Source: an uncultured Butyricimonas sp. (lineage in GTDB: Bacteria; Bacteroidota; Bacteroidia; Bacteroidales; Marinifilaceae). Taken from it: 64,000 bases of DNA. A program made the position numbers and the translations under genes. The stretch is from assembly GCA_944321845.1 (NCBI GenBank), contig CALUMT010000037.1:1-64000 (forward strand). Reading direction: 5' to 3'. Shown here piece by piece: positions 43,751 to 53,543 of the stretch (the stretch's first letter is position 1; the number at the start of each line of letters is the position of its first letter). Below the pieces are notes generated by a model, which saw only the letters and a program-made list of their open reading frames with translations, ran no database searches and was not told where the DNA came from.

Positions 43751-44491
43751 ATGACAGAAGAAAGACAGGTGCCCACTCACGTGGCCATTATCATGGACGG
43801 CAACGGCCGGTGGGCAAAGAGCAAGGGTATGGAACGCTGGGAGGGTCACCGGGCCGGGGTGGACGCGGTGAAGCGAACGGTGGAGGCCGCCGGGGAGGCG
43901 GGTATCCGTTACCTGACATTATACACTTTTTCAATCGAGAACTGGAACCGGCCGCGGGAGGAGGTGAACGTGCTGATGGGGCTGATGGTGGACGCGATTA
44001 TCGCGGAGACCGACGAGCTGATGCGCCAGAGGGTGCGGGTGCGGGCCATCGGTAACCTGGCTGATTTGCCGGCGGAGGTGCGCGAGAAGCTGGACGGGCT
44101 GATGGCGCGGACTGCGGCGAACGACGGGCTGACGCTGGTGCTGGCGCTGAGCTACGGGGCGAAGTGGGAGATCCTGGCGGCGGCCAAGCGGCTGGCGGCG
44201 GATTACCGGGAGGGGAAGGTGACTGATTTAGATGCTGTTGACGAGACGATGTTCGCTTCTTACCTGACGACGGCGGGCATCCCGGATCCCGATCTGCTGA
44301 TTCGCACGAGCGGGGAATGCCGGTTGAGCAACTTCCTTTTGTGGCAGTTGGCGTACACGGAATTATATTTTCTTGATAAATTCTGGCCGGATTTTGAAAA
44401 AGATGACTTATATTTGGCCATTCGTAATTATCAAAAAAGAGAGCGGCGCTTCGGGATGACCGGGGAGCAATTAAAATGTAAGAACAGATGA
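43751..44491 (+). CDS. uppS: Isoprenyl transferase (undecaprenyl diphosphate synthase)
   Basis: 246 residues from ATG 43751 (MTEERQVPTH); an ATG at 43724 would overlap nadK by 11 bases. It makes undecaprenyl diphosphate, the lipid carrier for cell-wall and O-antigen building. Motifs: HVAIIMDGNGRWAKSKG (catalytic Asp), EGHRAGVDAVK, YTFSIENWNRP and the C-terminal DLLIRTSGECRLSNFLLWQLAYTELYF with RERRFGM. The stop overlaps the bamA start in ATGA, so the two are translationally coupled. Confidence 0.95.
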   Translation: MTEERQVPTHVAIIMDGNGRWAKSKGMERWEGHRAGVDAVKRTVEAAGEAGIRYLTLYTFSIENWNRPREEVNVLMGLMVDAIIAETDELMRQRVRVRAIGNLADLPAEVREKLDGLMARTAANDGLTLVLALSYGAKWEILAAAKRLAADYREGKVTDLDAVDETMFASYLTTAGIPDPDLLIRTSGECRLSNFLLWQLAYTELYFLDKFWPDFEKDDLYLAIRNYQKRERRFGMTGEQLKCKNR

Positions 44492-47040
44492 TAGGAAAAA
44501 TAGCGCTTTTATTGTTGTTTGTTTGTTGCGCTTGGGGCGCGCGTGCCCAGGAGGCGGATACGGTGAAAAACGTGGACGTGGATTATTTCTCGCCAAGGAC
44601 TTACGAGCTGGCGGGAGTGCGGGTGACCGGCGTTGACGGTCATTACGACGGGGAGACGCTGGCGGGCCTGGCGGGATTGAGCGAGGGGATGACGATTCAG
44701 GTGCCGGGTGAGGCGATCACGCGGGCGATCAAGCGGCTGTACGGCCAGGGAATTTTCTCGGACGTGACGATTTCGGTGGACAAGGTGGTGGGTGACAAGG
44801 TGTACCTGCTGATAAACCTGAAGGAACGGCACCGGTTGTCGCAGGTGAATTACATCGGGCTGAAGAAGTCGGAGGAGACGAAGGTGAAGGAGTCGGTGAA
44901 CCTGCAGGTGGCCACCCAGGTGACGGACAACATGAAGGCGAACCTGAAGCGGGTGGTGGAACGCCTGCTGAAGGAGAAAGGGTATTACAACACGGATATC
45001 CGTATCGTGCAGCGGGATGATCCCCGGCAGGAGAATCACGTGATACTGGATGTCATCGTGGAGAAGCATAGTAAGATCAAGATCGACGAGATTATCATCA
45101 CGGGGAACGAGGAGATCAAGGACCGCCAGCTGAAGGCGGCGATGAAGAAGACGAAGGAGAAGTCGCTGATGAATTTCTTCAAGTCGGCCAAGTATATCGA
45201 GGCGAATTACGACGAGGACAAGTATAACCTGGTGAACCGGTACAACGAGAAGGGGTACCGCGACGCCGTTATCCTGTCGGACAGCGTGGTGCAGGTGTCC
45301 CCGAAACGGGTGAAAATCTACATCAACGTGGAGGAGGGGAACAAGTATTATTTCGGTGATATCGTGTGGGTCGGTAACACGGTCTACGACGCGGACGTGC
45401 TGTCGCGGGTGCTGAATATCCGGAAGGGGGACGTGTATAACACGACTTACCTGCAGGAGCGGCTGACGACGGACGATGACGCGGTGTCGAACCTGTACCA
45501 GAATAACGGTTACCTGTTCTCCCGGCTGATGCCGGTGGAGACGATCGTGGGGGATGACTCGATCCGGCTGGAGGTGCGCGTGGTGGAAGGCCCGCAGGCG
45601 ACGGTGAACAAGGTGATTATTAAAGGTAACACGAGGACGCACGAGCACGTGATCCGCCGGGAACTGTACGTGTACCCGGGCGAGCTGTTCAGCCGCGAGG
45701 ATATTATCCGGAGCGCGCGGGAGCTGGCCAACATGGGGCATTTCGACCCGGAGCAGATTAAGCCGGACCTGACGAACGTGAACCCGGATGCCGGTACGAC
45801 GGACGTGGTGTTCAGCCTGGTGGAAAAGGCCAATGACCGGGTGGAGCTGTCCGGTGGTTGGGGTGCCGGGATGATTATCGGTTCAGTGGGACTGACGTTC
45901 TCGAATTTCTCAATACGGAATATATTTAACTGGGATTCTTACCGGCCGCTGCCGATGGGTGACGGTCAGACGTTCAGCCTGAAGGCGCAGACGAACGGTA
46001 AGTATTACACGTCGTTCAGTATCTCGTTCCGGGAGCCGTGGTTGGGCGGCCGGAAGCCGAACTCGCTGAGCGCGTCCATTTATTTCTCCCGTCAGACGGG
46101 TTACACGAGCAGTTACAACAAGTCGTACGCGACGCAGATCGGGTCGTCTTCCGCTTACGAGGGAATGGACCAGAGCATGTTGACGTTCGGTGCCAGCCTG
46201 GGTCTGGGACGGCGTATCAAGTGGCCGGATGACTGGTTCACGCTGTACACGGAGATTTCTTATCAACATTATAACTTGCAGAACTGGCGTTATTACGTGA
46301 TAGATAACGGTAAGGTGAACAACCTGTCGTTCGCTGCCGTGCTGAAGCGTAGCTCTATCGACAACCCGCTGTTCACGCGGTCGGGTAGCGAGTTCTCGCT
46401 GTCGGTGGCTTTCACGTTGCCTTACTCGTTGTTCACATCGCGTGACCTGGAGACGGAGACGAACGAGGAGAAGTATCGCTGGATCGAGTACCACAAGTGG
46501 AAGTTCAGCGGGAAGATATTCATGCCGTTGACCCGGAGCGAGAAACACCCGTTGATCCTGTACGCCGGGGCACAGTACGGTTACCTGGGATTCTATAACA
46601 AGTACCGCCGTTCGCCGTTCGAGGGCTTCGAGATGGGTGGTGACGGTATGTCGGGATATAGCCTGTACGGCCGTGAGTACGTGGGATTGCGCGGGTACGA
46701 GAACAGTTCGCTGACGAACGCCGGATCCAGTTTCATCCCGGTGAAGTCGCAGGACGCTAACCTGTACTCCAAGTTGACGCTGGAATTGCGTTTCCCGATC
46801 TCGCTGGCGCAGTCGGCCACGATTTACGCGCTGGCCTTCCTGGAAGCCGGTAACTCGTGGTACGCGCTGAAGGATTTCGAGCCGTTCAACCTGTACCGTT
46901 CAGGTGGTGTGGGCTTGCGCGTGTTCCTGCCGATGTTCGGTCTGCTGGGTATCGACTGGGGTTACGGGTTCGACGATGTTCAGGGACGTCAGGGAGCCGG
47001 CGGTTCGCAGTTCCACTTCGTGCTGGGTCAGGAATTCTGA
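44488..47040 (+). CDS. bamA: Outer membrane protein assembly factor BamA
   Basis: 850 residues with a signal peptide (1-20). POTRA repeats fill the first 430 residues (visible starts YELAGVRVTGVDG, IDEIIITGNEEIKDRQL, YYFGDIVWVGNTVYDADVL, VNKVIIKGNTRTHEHVIRREL), followed by the Omp85 beta-barrel with the VELSGGWGAGMIIGSVGLTF entry and the GLRGYENSSLT turn (the VRGF/Y-type motif). It inserts beta-barrel proteins into the outer membrane, which this SusC-rich cell needs heavily. The ompH/Skp chaperone gene follows. Confidence 0.95.
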   Translation: MIGKIALLLLFVCCAWGARAQEADTVKNVDVDYFSPRTYELAGVRVTGVDGHYDGETLAGLAGLSEGMTIQVPGEAITRAIKRLYGQGIFSDVTISVDKVVGDKVYLLINLKERHRLSQVNYIGLKKSEETKVKESVNLQVATQVTDNMKANLKRVVERLLKEKGYYNTDIRIVQRDDPRQENHVILDVIVEKHSKIKIDEIIITGNEEIKDRQLKAAMKKTKEKSLMNFFKSAKYIEANYDEDKYNLVNRYNEKGYRDAVILSDSVVQVSPKRVKIYINVEEGNKYYFGDIVWVGNTVYDADVLSRVLNIRKGDVYNTTYLQERLTTDDDAVSNLYQNNGYLFSRLMPVETIVGDDSIRLEVRVVEGPQATVNKVIIKGNTRTHEHVIRRELYVYPGELFSREDIIRSARELANMGHFDPEQIKPDLTNVNPDAGTTDVVFSLVEKANDRVELSGGWGAGMIIGSVGLTFSNFSIRNIFNWDSYRPLPMGDGQTFSLKAQTNGKYYTSFSISFREPWLGGRKPNSLSASIYFSRQTGYTSSYNKSYATQIGSSSAYEGMDQSMLTFGASLGLGRRIKWPDDWFTLYTEISYQHYNLQNWRYYVIDNGKVNNLSFAAVLKRSSIDNPLFTRSGSEFSLSVAFTLPYSLFTSRDLETETNEEKYRWIEYHKWKFSGKIFMPLTRSEKHPLILYAGAQYGYLGFYNKYRRSPFEGFEMGGDGMSGYSLYGREYVGLRGYENSSLTNAGSSFIPVKSQDANLYSKLTLELRFPISLAQSATIYALAFLEAGNSWYALKDFEPFNLYRSGGVGLRVFLPMFGLLGIDWGYGFDDVQGRQGAGGSQFHFVLGQEF

Positions 47041-47057
47041 TGTTTTGGGCCCGGATG

Positions 47058-47088
47058 TTTGGCTGATTAATTTTATTTAGTATATTTG
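47058..47088 (+). promoter_or_regulatory. Promoter of ompH
   Basis: TTTG at 47058-47061, 19 bases, TATATTTG at 47081-47088, a perfect match; it ends 28 bases before ATG 47117. It starts 18 bases after the bamA stop, so ompH can be expressed apart from bamA. Confidence 0.75.
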
Positions 47089-47116
47089 TGAGAATTTATT
47101 TATAAAGACAACGATT

Positions 47117-47641
47117 ATGAAGAATACGATGAAATTATTTGTTCTTGTGGCATTCCTTTTTGCCGCGTTCGCTGCTTCTGCACAGACGACGAAACCCATC
47201 AAGTTGGGTCATATAGAAACAGCCAAGTTGATGAGTTTAATGCCGGAGATGCAACAGGCTCAAAAGACGCTTGAGGCTAAGGAGGCCGAAATCCGCAAGG
47301 AGTTGGAGAATATGCACGCTCAATACCAGAAACTGATCCAGGAGTATCAGGCTAACGAGAAGACGTATAGCGAGTTGACCCGGACAGCCAAACAACAGGA
47401 AATCCAAGGATTGGCAGAGCGTATCCAAAGTTTCCAGGAGATTGCCCAACAGCAGATGGTGAAGACGCAGGAGGAATTGCTGAAGCCGATCATGGAGAAG
47501 GCCAGCAACGCGATCAAGGAAGTGGGCAAGGAGAACGGATTCACTTATATCTTTGACCTGAGCAACGGTTCTATCCTGTATTTCGCTGACAATAGCGAGG
47601 ATGTGTTGCCGTTGGTGAAGAAGAAATTGGGTATTCAATAA
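47117..47641 (+). CDS. OmpH/Skp family periplasmic chaperone
   Basis: 174 residues with signal peptide to about ASAQ (residue 23). The rest is an alpha-helical, charged coiled-coil (EMQQAQKTLEAKEAEIRKELENMH ... RIQSFQEIAQQQMVKTQEELLKPIMEKASNAIKEVGKENGFTYIFDLS), the typical Skp tentacle pattern. It carries unfolded outer-membrane proteins to BamA. Many Bacteroidales have two copies after bamA; only one occurs here. Own promoter and strong terminator. Confidence 0.92.
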   Translation: MKNTMKLFVLVAFLFAAFAASAQTTKPIKLGHIETAKLMSLMPEMQQAQKTLEAKEAEIRKELENMHAQYQKLIQEYQANEKTYSELTRTAKQQEIQGLAERIQSFQEIAQQQMVKTQEELLKPIMEKASNAIKEVGKENGFTYIFDLSNGSILYFADNSEDVLPLVKKKLGIQ

Positions 47642-47656
47642 GTTGAATAGAATGAA

Positions 47657-47696
47657 AATGGGCCGCCTTTCGACGAGAGGCGGCCCATTTTTTTGG
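47657..47696 (+). terminator. Rho-independent terminator of ompH
   Basis: A 12-bp stem (AATGGGCCGCCT 47657-47668, AGGCGGCCCATT 47678-47689) followed by a run of seven T, 15 bases after the stop. Confidence 0.92.
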
Positions 47697-47722
47697 TTTT
47701 TAACGGGAAAAGATTATATTAG
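47692..47722 (+). promoter_or_regulatory. Probable promoter of murI
   Basis: TTTG at 47692-47695, 19 bases, TATATTAG at 47715-47722, one base off the -7 consensus; the -33 box overlaps the T-run of the ompH terminator. It ends 8 bases before the ATG, suggesting a short or absent leader. Confidence 0.5.
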
Positions 47723-47730
47723 CAGGTTAT

Positions 47731-48579
47731 ATGGAGGAAGGATGTAAAAAGAGGTATAGCCCGATCGGGGTGTTCGATTCCGGGTACGGGGGACTGACGA
47801 TATTGCGGGATATCGCCCGGGAGATGCCGGGGTATGATTACATTTACCTGGGGGATAACGCCCGTGCGCCTTACGGTACGCGGTCGTACGAGGTGGTGTA
47901 CCGGTACACGCGGGAGGCGGTGGTGAAGTTGTTCGAGATGGGGTGCCGGCTGGTGATTCTGGCCTGCAACACGGCTTCGGCGAAGGCCCTGCGGACGATA
48001 CAGCAGCAGGATTTGCCGGTGCTGGATGCCTCGCGGCGGGTGCTGGGGGTGATCCGGCCGAGCGTGGAGGCGGTGGCGGATTACACGCGGAACGGGCATA
48101 TCGGGGTGTTGGCGACGCGGGGGACGGTGGCCTCGGAGTCGTACCTGCTGGAGGTGGCCAAGATCCACTCGGGGAAGGATTTCCGGGTGACGCAGCTGGC
48201 CTGCCCGATGTGGGTGCCGCTGGTGGAGAATAACGAGCTGGACTCGCCGGGGACGGAGTATTTCGTGCGGAAGTACCTGGAGGAGTTGTTCGGGATGGAC
48301 CCGGGGATTGACACGGTGCTGCTGGCCTGCACGCATTATCCCCTGTTGCGGGAGGTAATAGACCGCCACGTGCCGAAGGGGGTGAAGGTGGTGCAGCAGG
48401 GGGAAATCGTGGCGAGGAGCCTGAAGGATTACCTGTGGCGTCACCCGGAGATGGAGGAGCGGCTGTCGAGAGGGGGGAGTATCCGCTATTACACGACGGA
48501 GCGGGAGGGAATGTTCGACCGGATGGCGGCGATGTTCATGCGGTCAGGGGTGGAGTCGCGACATGTTGAGTTGAAATGA
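47731..48579 (+). CDS. murI: Glutamate racemase
   Basis: 282 residues. It makes D-glutamate for peptidoglycan. The two catalytic cysteines are in LACNTASAKALR and LACTHYPLL, and the N-terminal IGVFDSGYGGLTIL and GDNARAPYGTRS blocks are typical. GC-rich like nadK. It continues the envelope-biogenesis cluster nadK-uppS-bamA-ompH, and is followed 21 bases later by rel/spoT, so the two are probably co-transcribed. Confidence 0.95.
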   Translation: MEEGCKKRYSPIGVFDSGYGGLTILRDIAREMPGYDYIYLGDNARAPYGTRSYEVVYRYTREAVVKLFEMGCRLVILACNTASAKALRTIQQQDLPVLDASRRVLGVIRPSVEAVADYTRNGHIGVLATRGTVASESYLLEVAKIHSGKDFRVTQLACPMWVPLVENNELDSPGTEYFVRKYLEELFGMDPGIDTVLLACTHYPLLREVIDRHVPKGVKVVQQGEIVARSLKDYLWRHPEMEERLSRGGSIRYYTTEREGMFDRMAAMFMRSGVESRHVELK

Positions 48580-48600
48580 AAAGATATTAAACGATAGGTT

Positions 48601-50787
48601 ATGGACCGAGAGAATGAGTTGATACGGGTGGCTTTCGAGGATTTGATGCAGTCCTTGAGGCCGGGTACGACGGAGGAGAACAAGAAGATGATCCGTCGGG
48701 CGTTTGATTTGGCTAACGAGGCGCACCGGGGGGTGAGACGGAAGTCGGGGGAGCCTTATATCCTGCATCCCATCGCGGTGGCGAAGATTGCCGCCTCGGA
48801 GATCGGGCTGGGGACGAAGTCGGTGGTGGCGGCGTTGCTGCATGACGTGGTGGAGGACACGGATTACACGGTGGATGATATCGCCAATCTGTTCGGGGCG
48901 AAGATCGCTTCCCTGGTGGACGGGTTGACGAAGATCAGCGAGGTGATGGAGGCGAACACGACGCAGCAGGCGGAGACGTTCCGGAAGGTGCTGCTGACGC
49001 TGGCGGATGACGTGCGGGTGATCCTGATCAAGATCTCGGACCGGTTGCATAACATGCGGACGCTGGACTCGATGCCCGAGCACAAGCAGGTGAAGATAGC
49101 GAGCGAGACGCTTTATATATATGCCCCGTTGGCGCATCGGATGGGGCTGCATGCCATCAAGACGGAACTGGAGGATTTGAGCCTGAAGTACGAGAACCCG
49201 GAGGAGTACCGGGAACTGGAGGCGAAGATCCATGCCTACCGCGACGAGAATACGAATCTCTACCAGCAATTTATCGCCCCGATTCGGGAGCGGCTGACGG
49301 AGAACGGTTATCATTACGACATCACGGCGCGGACGAAGAGCGTGTATTCCGTGTGGGCGAAGATGCAGCGGCGGAGAATCTCGTTCGAGGAGATTTACGA
49401 CCTGCTGGCGGTGCGTATCGTGTTTGACCCAAAGGACAACCAGCCGGAGAAGTGGCAGTGCTGGAATATCTATTCGCTGATCACGGACATGTATAGCCCG
49501 AAGCCGGAGCGTATCCGGGACTGGGTGAGCGTGCCGAAGGCGAACGGTTACGAGGCATTGCACCTGACGGTGATGGGGCCGGGAGGAAAGTGGATAGAGG
49601 TGCAGATCCGTTCCCGCCGGATGGACGAGATCGCGGAGAAGGGATTGGCCGCCCACTGGAAGTACAAGAATGACACGGAGGGAAGTTCCGAGGTGGACAA
49701 GTGGCTGGCCAGTATCAAGGAGGTGTTGGAGCAGCCGGGGATGGATGCCCTGGAGTTCCTGGACGAGTTCAAGATGAACCTGTTTGCCAAGGAGATCCGG
49801 GTCTTCACGCCCAAGGGGGATATGCGGACGTTGCCGAAGGGGGCGACGGTGCTGGATTTCGCGTATGATATCCACACGGAAATCGGGAATACCTGTATCG
49901 GGGGGAAAGTGAATCACAAGCTGGTGCCGATGAGTCACCGGTTGCAGAGCGGTGACCAGGTGGAAATCCTGACGAGCGACAAGCAGAAGCCGCAGGGGGA
50001 CTGGTTGAATTTTATCGTGACGGCGAAAGCGAAGAATAATATCAACACGGTGTTCCGGAAGGAGCGCAAGGAACAGGTCAAGCTGGGGGCTATCATGTTC
50101 GAGAAAATCCTGGAGAACATGAAGCAGGCGTCCGGGCCGGAGGTGTTGGCGAAGGCGTTGTTGCATCTGAACCTGGAGGCGAAGGAGGATTTGTTCGCGA
50201 ACCTGGCCAAGGGTATCCTGACAGAGGAGGACGTGAAGAAGGCCCTGAAAAAGAAGTCGGAGAACAAGTTCGTGAAGTACTGGAAGTTGCAGTTCTTCAA
50301 GAGCGATAAGGATAAGGAGGCAAAGACCGCGGGGGAAGGTGGAAAAGGGGCGAATGGCGATTCGGATTTCATCATCGCGCCTTGTTGTAACCCGATACCG
50401 GGGGATGATGTCGTCGGCTTGAAGATGGAGGAGGACAAAATTACGGTACACAAGCGCAAATGCCCGGAGGCGATACGCCTGATGTCCAGTTACGGGGATA
50501 AGATCGTGCCGGTGAAGTGGGTGAGCCACAAGATTATGTCGTTCCTGGCGGTGGTCCGCCTGAACGGGATTGACAGCGTGGGAATCGTGAGCGAGATCAC
50601 GCGGATTGTCTCCCTGGAGAGTAACGTGAACATGCGTGCCGTGCATTTCGAGACGAAGGACGGCATATTCGAGGGGATGCTTCACCTGTATGTTCACAAC
50701 ACGGCTGACTTGAATAACCTGATGATGAAGATATCTTCCCTGAAAGGGGTGGAGAACGTGGCCCGGGTGGAGAATGTGGAGGTATAA
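48601..50787 (+). CDS. Bifunctional (p)ppGpp synthetase/hydrolase (Rel/SpoT)
   Basis: 728 residues, the long RSH type. The HD hydrolase domain is intact (YILHPIAVAKI, LLHDVVEDTDYT), the synthetase domain has ARTKSVYSVWAKMQRR, YDLLAVRIVF and GYEALHLTV, then TGS (IRVFTPKGDMRTLPKGATVLDFAYD), a helical/zinc-finger-like region with CC and HKRKCPEAIRL, and a C-terminal ACT domain (VRLNGIDSVGIVSEITRIV). Both activities look possible, so it may make and remove the stringent-response alarmone. A second RSH is usual in this phylum but not in the window. Confidence 0.93.
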   Translation: MDRENELIRVAFEDLMQSLRPGTTEENKKMIRRAFDLANEAHRGVRRKSGEPYILHPIAVAKIAASEIGLGTKSVVAALLHDVVEDTDYTVDDIANLFGAKIASLVDGLTKISEVMEANTTQQAETFRKVLLTLADDVRVILIKISDRLHNMRTLDSMPEHKQVKIASETLYIYAPLAHRMGLHAIKTELEDLSLKYENPEEYRELEAKIHAYRDENTNLYQQFIAPIRERLTENGYHYDITARTKSVYSVWAKMQRRRISFEEIYDLLAVRIVFDPKDNQPEKWQCWNIYSLITDMYSPKPERIRDWVSVPKANGYEALHLTVMGPGGKWIEVQIRSRRMDEIAEKGLAAHWKYKNDTEGSSEVDKWLASIKEVLEQPGMDALEFLDEFKMNLFAKEIRVFTPKGDMRTLPKGATVLDFAYDIHTEIGNTCIGGKVNHKLVPMSHRLQSGDQVEILTSDKQKPQGDWLNFIVTAKAKNNINTVFRKERKEQVKLGAIMFEKILENMKQASGPEVLAKALLHLNLEAKEDLFANLAKGILTEEDVKKALKKKSENKFVKYWKLQFFKSDKDKEAKTAGEGGKGANGDSDFIIAPCCNPIPGDDVVGLKMEEDKITVHKRKCPEAIRLMSSYGDKIVPVKWVSHKIMSFLAVVRLNGIDSVGIVSEITRIVSLESNVNMRAVHFETKDGIFEGMLHLYVHNTADLNNLMMKISSLKGVENVARVENVEV

Positions 50788-50871
50788 ATTAAATTCTGTC
50801 TAAATAATAACCTACATGTGGATTTAATTTGTAACTTAGCAACGGAATAAAAAGATTTAGTCGTGGATTCA

Positions 50872-51324
50872 ATGGATAAAATAAAGGAAACGGTAAAAGA
50901 GATTTTTACTAATTACCTGCAGCAGAAGGGGCACCGAAAGACTCCCGAGAGGTATGCCATCTTGGATGAGATCTATTCTCACGCGGGGCATTTTGATATA
51001 GAGGCGTTGTATGTTTTCATGAAGAACAAGAATTACAGGGTGAGTCGTGCCACGCTGTATAACACGATAGACCTTTTGCTGGATTGCAAGTTGGTGATAA
51101 AGCACCAGTTCGGAAATAATATCGCCCAGTTCGAAAGGGCTTACAATAACAAGAAACACGAGCATATAGTGTGTAAGGTGTGTGGCAAGGTGGAGGAATT
51201 CGCGGACCCGCGGTTGGCGGAAATCGTGGAGCACGTGGAGGAGAAGTATGATTTCACGGTTCACCATCACATGCTGTATATTTACGGTATTTGTCATGAC
51301 TGCAAGTTGGCGTCATCGAAATAA
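50872..51324 (+). CDS. Fur family transcriptional regulator
   Basis: 150 residues from ATG 50872 (GTG 50863 also possible). The winged helix is [53 protein letters not shown]; the metal and dimerisation part has the His-rich [17 protein letters not shown] with CxxC, and a second CxxC in ICHDCK, forming a structural zinc site. It controls iron, zinc or peroxide response in the family; which one is not decided. It stands between rel and purA with its own leader. Confidence 0.9.
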   Translation: MDKIKETVKEIFTNYLQQKGHRKTPERYAILDEIYSHAGHFDIEALYVFMKNKNYRVSRATLYNTIDLLLDCKLVIKHQFGNNIAQFERAYNNKKHEHIVCKVCGKVEEFADPRLAEIVEHVEEKYDFTVHHHMLYIYGICHDCKLASSK

Positions 51325-51384
51325 ATGTCTAATTTCGCGTGTTTGTTCTTGATAAAAATGTTTTTGTAACTTAAAAGTTATCAG

Positions 51385-52653
51385 ATGAAAGTAGATGTAT
51401 TGCTTGGATTGCAATGGGGTGACGAGGGGAAAGGTAAAGTGGTAGACGTGTTGACACCTAATTATGACGTGGTTGCCCGTTTTCAAGGCGGACCGAATGC
51501 CGGACACACGCTCGAGTTCGAGGGGCAGAAATACGTGCTTCGCTCGATCCCGTCGGGCATATTCCAGGGAGATAAGATAAATATTATCGGTAACGGGGTG
51601 GTGCTGGATCCCGCCTTGTTCAAGGCTGAGGCCCTGGCATTGGAGGCTTCCGGGCATGATTTGAAGAAGCGGTTGCATATTTCTAAAAAAGCCCATCTTA
51701 TATTGCCTACTCACCGTTTTCTGGATGCCGCTTACGAGAGGTTGAAAGGAGACGCCAAGGTGGGGACGACGGGTAAGGGAATTGGCCCGACGTACACGGA
51801 TAAAATTAGCCGAAACGGCTTGCGCGTGGGGGATATCCTGTGTGATTTCGAGGCCAAGTACGCTAAGGCAAAGGCCCGCCACGAGCAAATATTGAAGAGT
51901 TTGGATTTTTCTTACGACTTGTCGCAGGTGGAACGGGAATGGATGGAGGGTATCGAGTACCTGAAGGAGTTCCCGCTGGTGGATAGCGAGCATGAAGTGA
52001 ATAGAATATTGTCCGAGGGGAAGACGATTCTGGCAGAGGGGGCTCAAGGTACCATGCTGGATGTCGATTTCGGTTCTTATCCTTTTGTTACTTCTTCCAA
52101 CACGATATGTGCCGGGGCATGCACGGGATTGGGCGTTGCTCCCAAGCGTATTGGTGAGGTATACGGTATTTTCAAGGCTTATTGCACGCGGGTTGGGAGT
52201 GGTCCCTTCCCCACGGAATTGAATAACGAAATCGGGGCGAAAATCCGGGAATTGGGCCACGAGTTTGGGGCCGTTACGGGCCGGGAACGCCGCTGTGGCT
52301 GGATAGACCTGGTGGCCTTGAAGTACGCTGTAATGATTAACGGGGTAACGCAGTTGATCATGATGAAGAGTGATGTGTTGGATTCTTTTGAAACGATAAA
52401 GGCCTGCGTTGCTTATGAAGTAGGAGGAAAGGAGATAGATTATTTCCCTTACGAGGTAGATGACTCCATCAAGCCGATTTACGCCGAGTTGCCCGGTTGG
52501 CGTTGCGGTATGACGAAAATGACTTCCGAGGATGAGTTCCCCGAGGAATTTAATAATTACCTTTCTTTCCTGGAAGATGAATTGGGCGTGCCTATCAAGA
52601 TCGTGTCTGTGGGTCCTGACAGGGAGCAGACGATTACGCGATACACGGATTGA
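51385..52653 (+). CDS. purA: Adenylosuccinate synthetase
   Basis: 422 residues. It condenses IMP and aspartate using GTP in AMP synthesis. Motifs: GLQWGDEGKGKVVD (P-loop-like, catalytic Asp), GGPNAGHTLEFEG (catalytic His), TGKGIGPTYTDKISRNGLRVGD, EGAQGTMLDVDFGSYPFVTSSNT and GAVTGRERRCGWIDLVALKYA. Complete. It is followed by a clear terminator; the upstream gap of 60 bases may hold its promoter. Confidence 0.97.
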   Translation: MKVDVLLGLQWGDEGKGKVVDVLTPNYDVVARFQGGPNAGHTLEFEGQKYVLRSIPSGIFQGDKINIIGNGVVLDPALFKAEALALEASGHDLKKRLHISKKAHLILPTHRFLDAAYERLKGDAKVGTTGKGIGPTYTDKISRNGLRVGDILCDFEAKYAKAKARHEQILKSLDFSYDLSQVEREWMEGIEYLKEFPLVDSEHEVNRILSEGKTILAEGAQGTMLDVDFGSYPFVTSSNTICAGACTGLGVAPKRIGEVYGIFKAYCTRVGSGPFPTELNNEIGAKIRELGHEFGAVTGRERRCGWIDLVALKYAVMINGVTQLIMMKSDVLDSFETIKACVAYEVGGKEIDYFPYEVDDSIKPIYAELPGWRCGMTKMTSEDEFPEEFNNYLSFLEDELGVPIKIVSVGPDREQTITRYTD

Positions 52654-52668
52654 AAGCCGTGAGCGGAA

Positions 52669-52706
52669 AAGTGGGGCATCCGTGAATGGGTGCCCCACTT
52701 TTTTGT
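52669..52706 (+). terminator. Rho-independent terminator of purA
   Basis: AAGTGGGGCATC (52669-52680) pairs with GGTGCCCCACTT (52689-52700; one G-T pair), loop of 8, then a T-run, 15 bases after the stop. Confidence 0.9.
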
Positions 52707-52766
52707 TGGTAAATGGGATGTATTGGTTTGGATTTTGTTGGACGTAATGAAAGTATTTGTTGTATT

Positions 52767-53432
52767 ATGATGACATGGGATTTTTTCTTCCGTTTATTGG
52801 TAGCCGGAGCCTTAGGTGCGGCTATCGGGGTTGACAGGGAATACAGGGCGAAGGAAGCAGGTTTCCGTACTCATTTCTTGGTCGCTTTGGGTAGCGCCTT
52901 GTTTATGCTCGTTTCCAAGTATGGTTTCGAGGATTTGCTGGGAAAAGAGGGTATCGGTTTGGATCCGAGTCGAATAGCCTCACAGGTGGTGACCGGGATT
53001 GGTTTCCTGGGTGCGGGTACAATTATCATACAAAAGCTGTTTGTACGAGGATTGACCACGGCCGCTGGTGTTTGGGTTACGGCCGCGATAGGATTGGCCG
53101 TGGGTGCAGGACAGTATTGGTTGGGAGTTTCTGCTACGGCATTGACGTTGATTGGTTTGGAAGGGTTAGGTTATATATTCCGTGAATTCAGTCAAAGAAC
53201 GATTAACCTGACGTTTACTGTTCCAGATGCAAGGGCATTACAACTTGTGATGGATGAAATTGAACGTAAGCACCACACCATTGCCTTTTTTTCCACGGAT
53301 ATTAATGAACAGAACGGGGGAAAATCATTCCGTGTTACCTTAGCCGTGAGAACCCGTAAACTGGATGATGAAGTACAATTGATTCAATTCCTGCAGAATC
53401 TTCCAGGGGTTGTTCTAAACAAAATAGAGTAA
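52767..53432 (+). CDS. MgtC/SapB family membrane protein
   Basis: 221 residues from ATG 52767; the frame is open from 52713 but that part overlaps the purA terminator region. Four or five membrane segments with family motifs: AGALGAAIGVDREYRAKEAGFRTHFLVALGSALFM, QVVTGIGFLGAGTIIIQK and VRGLTTAAGVWVTAAIGLAVG. The C-terminal 80 residues form a small ACT-like domain. MgtC proteins are linked to survival at low Mg2+ and in hosts. It faces recQ across a shared hairpin. Confidence 0.9.
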   Translation: MMTWDFFFRLLVAGALGAAIGVDREYRAKEAGFRTHFLVALGSALFMLVSKYGFEDLLGKEGIGLDPSRIASQVVTGIGFLGAGTIIIQKLFVRGLTTAAGVWVTAAIGLAVGAGQYWLGVSATALTLIGLEGLGYIFREFSQRTINLTFTVPDARALQLVMDEIERKHHTIAFFSTDINEQNGGKSFRVTLAVRTRKLDDEVQLIQFLQNLPGVVLNKIE

Positions 53433-53494
53433 GATAGGAATGAATAATTGATACAGGCAGAAATTTGTATTACTCGGGATTGGGATTATACGAA

Positions 53495-53527
53495 ACGAGG
53501 TTGCCATTTCTTTAGCGGCAACCTCGT
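53495..53527. terminator. Bidirectional terminator between mgtC-like gene and recQ
   Basis: ACGAGGTTGCC (53495-53505) and GGCAACCTCGT (53517-53527) form an 11-bp perfect stem with an 11-base loop between two convergent stops (53432 and 53544). Confidence 0.8.
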
Positions 53528-53543
53528 CTTGTATGCAGTGATG

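Noticed and set aside
44509-45741. A 410-codon open frame antisense to bamA
   Set aside because: Shadow of BamA codon use with no motif of its own.
48544-50697. A 717-codon open frame antisense to rel/spoT
   Set aside because: It lies wholly opposite a well-conserved gene, has a His/Arg/Leu-rich composition typical of the complement of GC-rich coding DNA, and shows no family motif.
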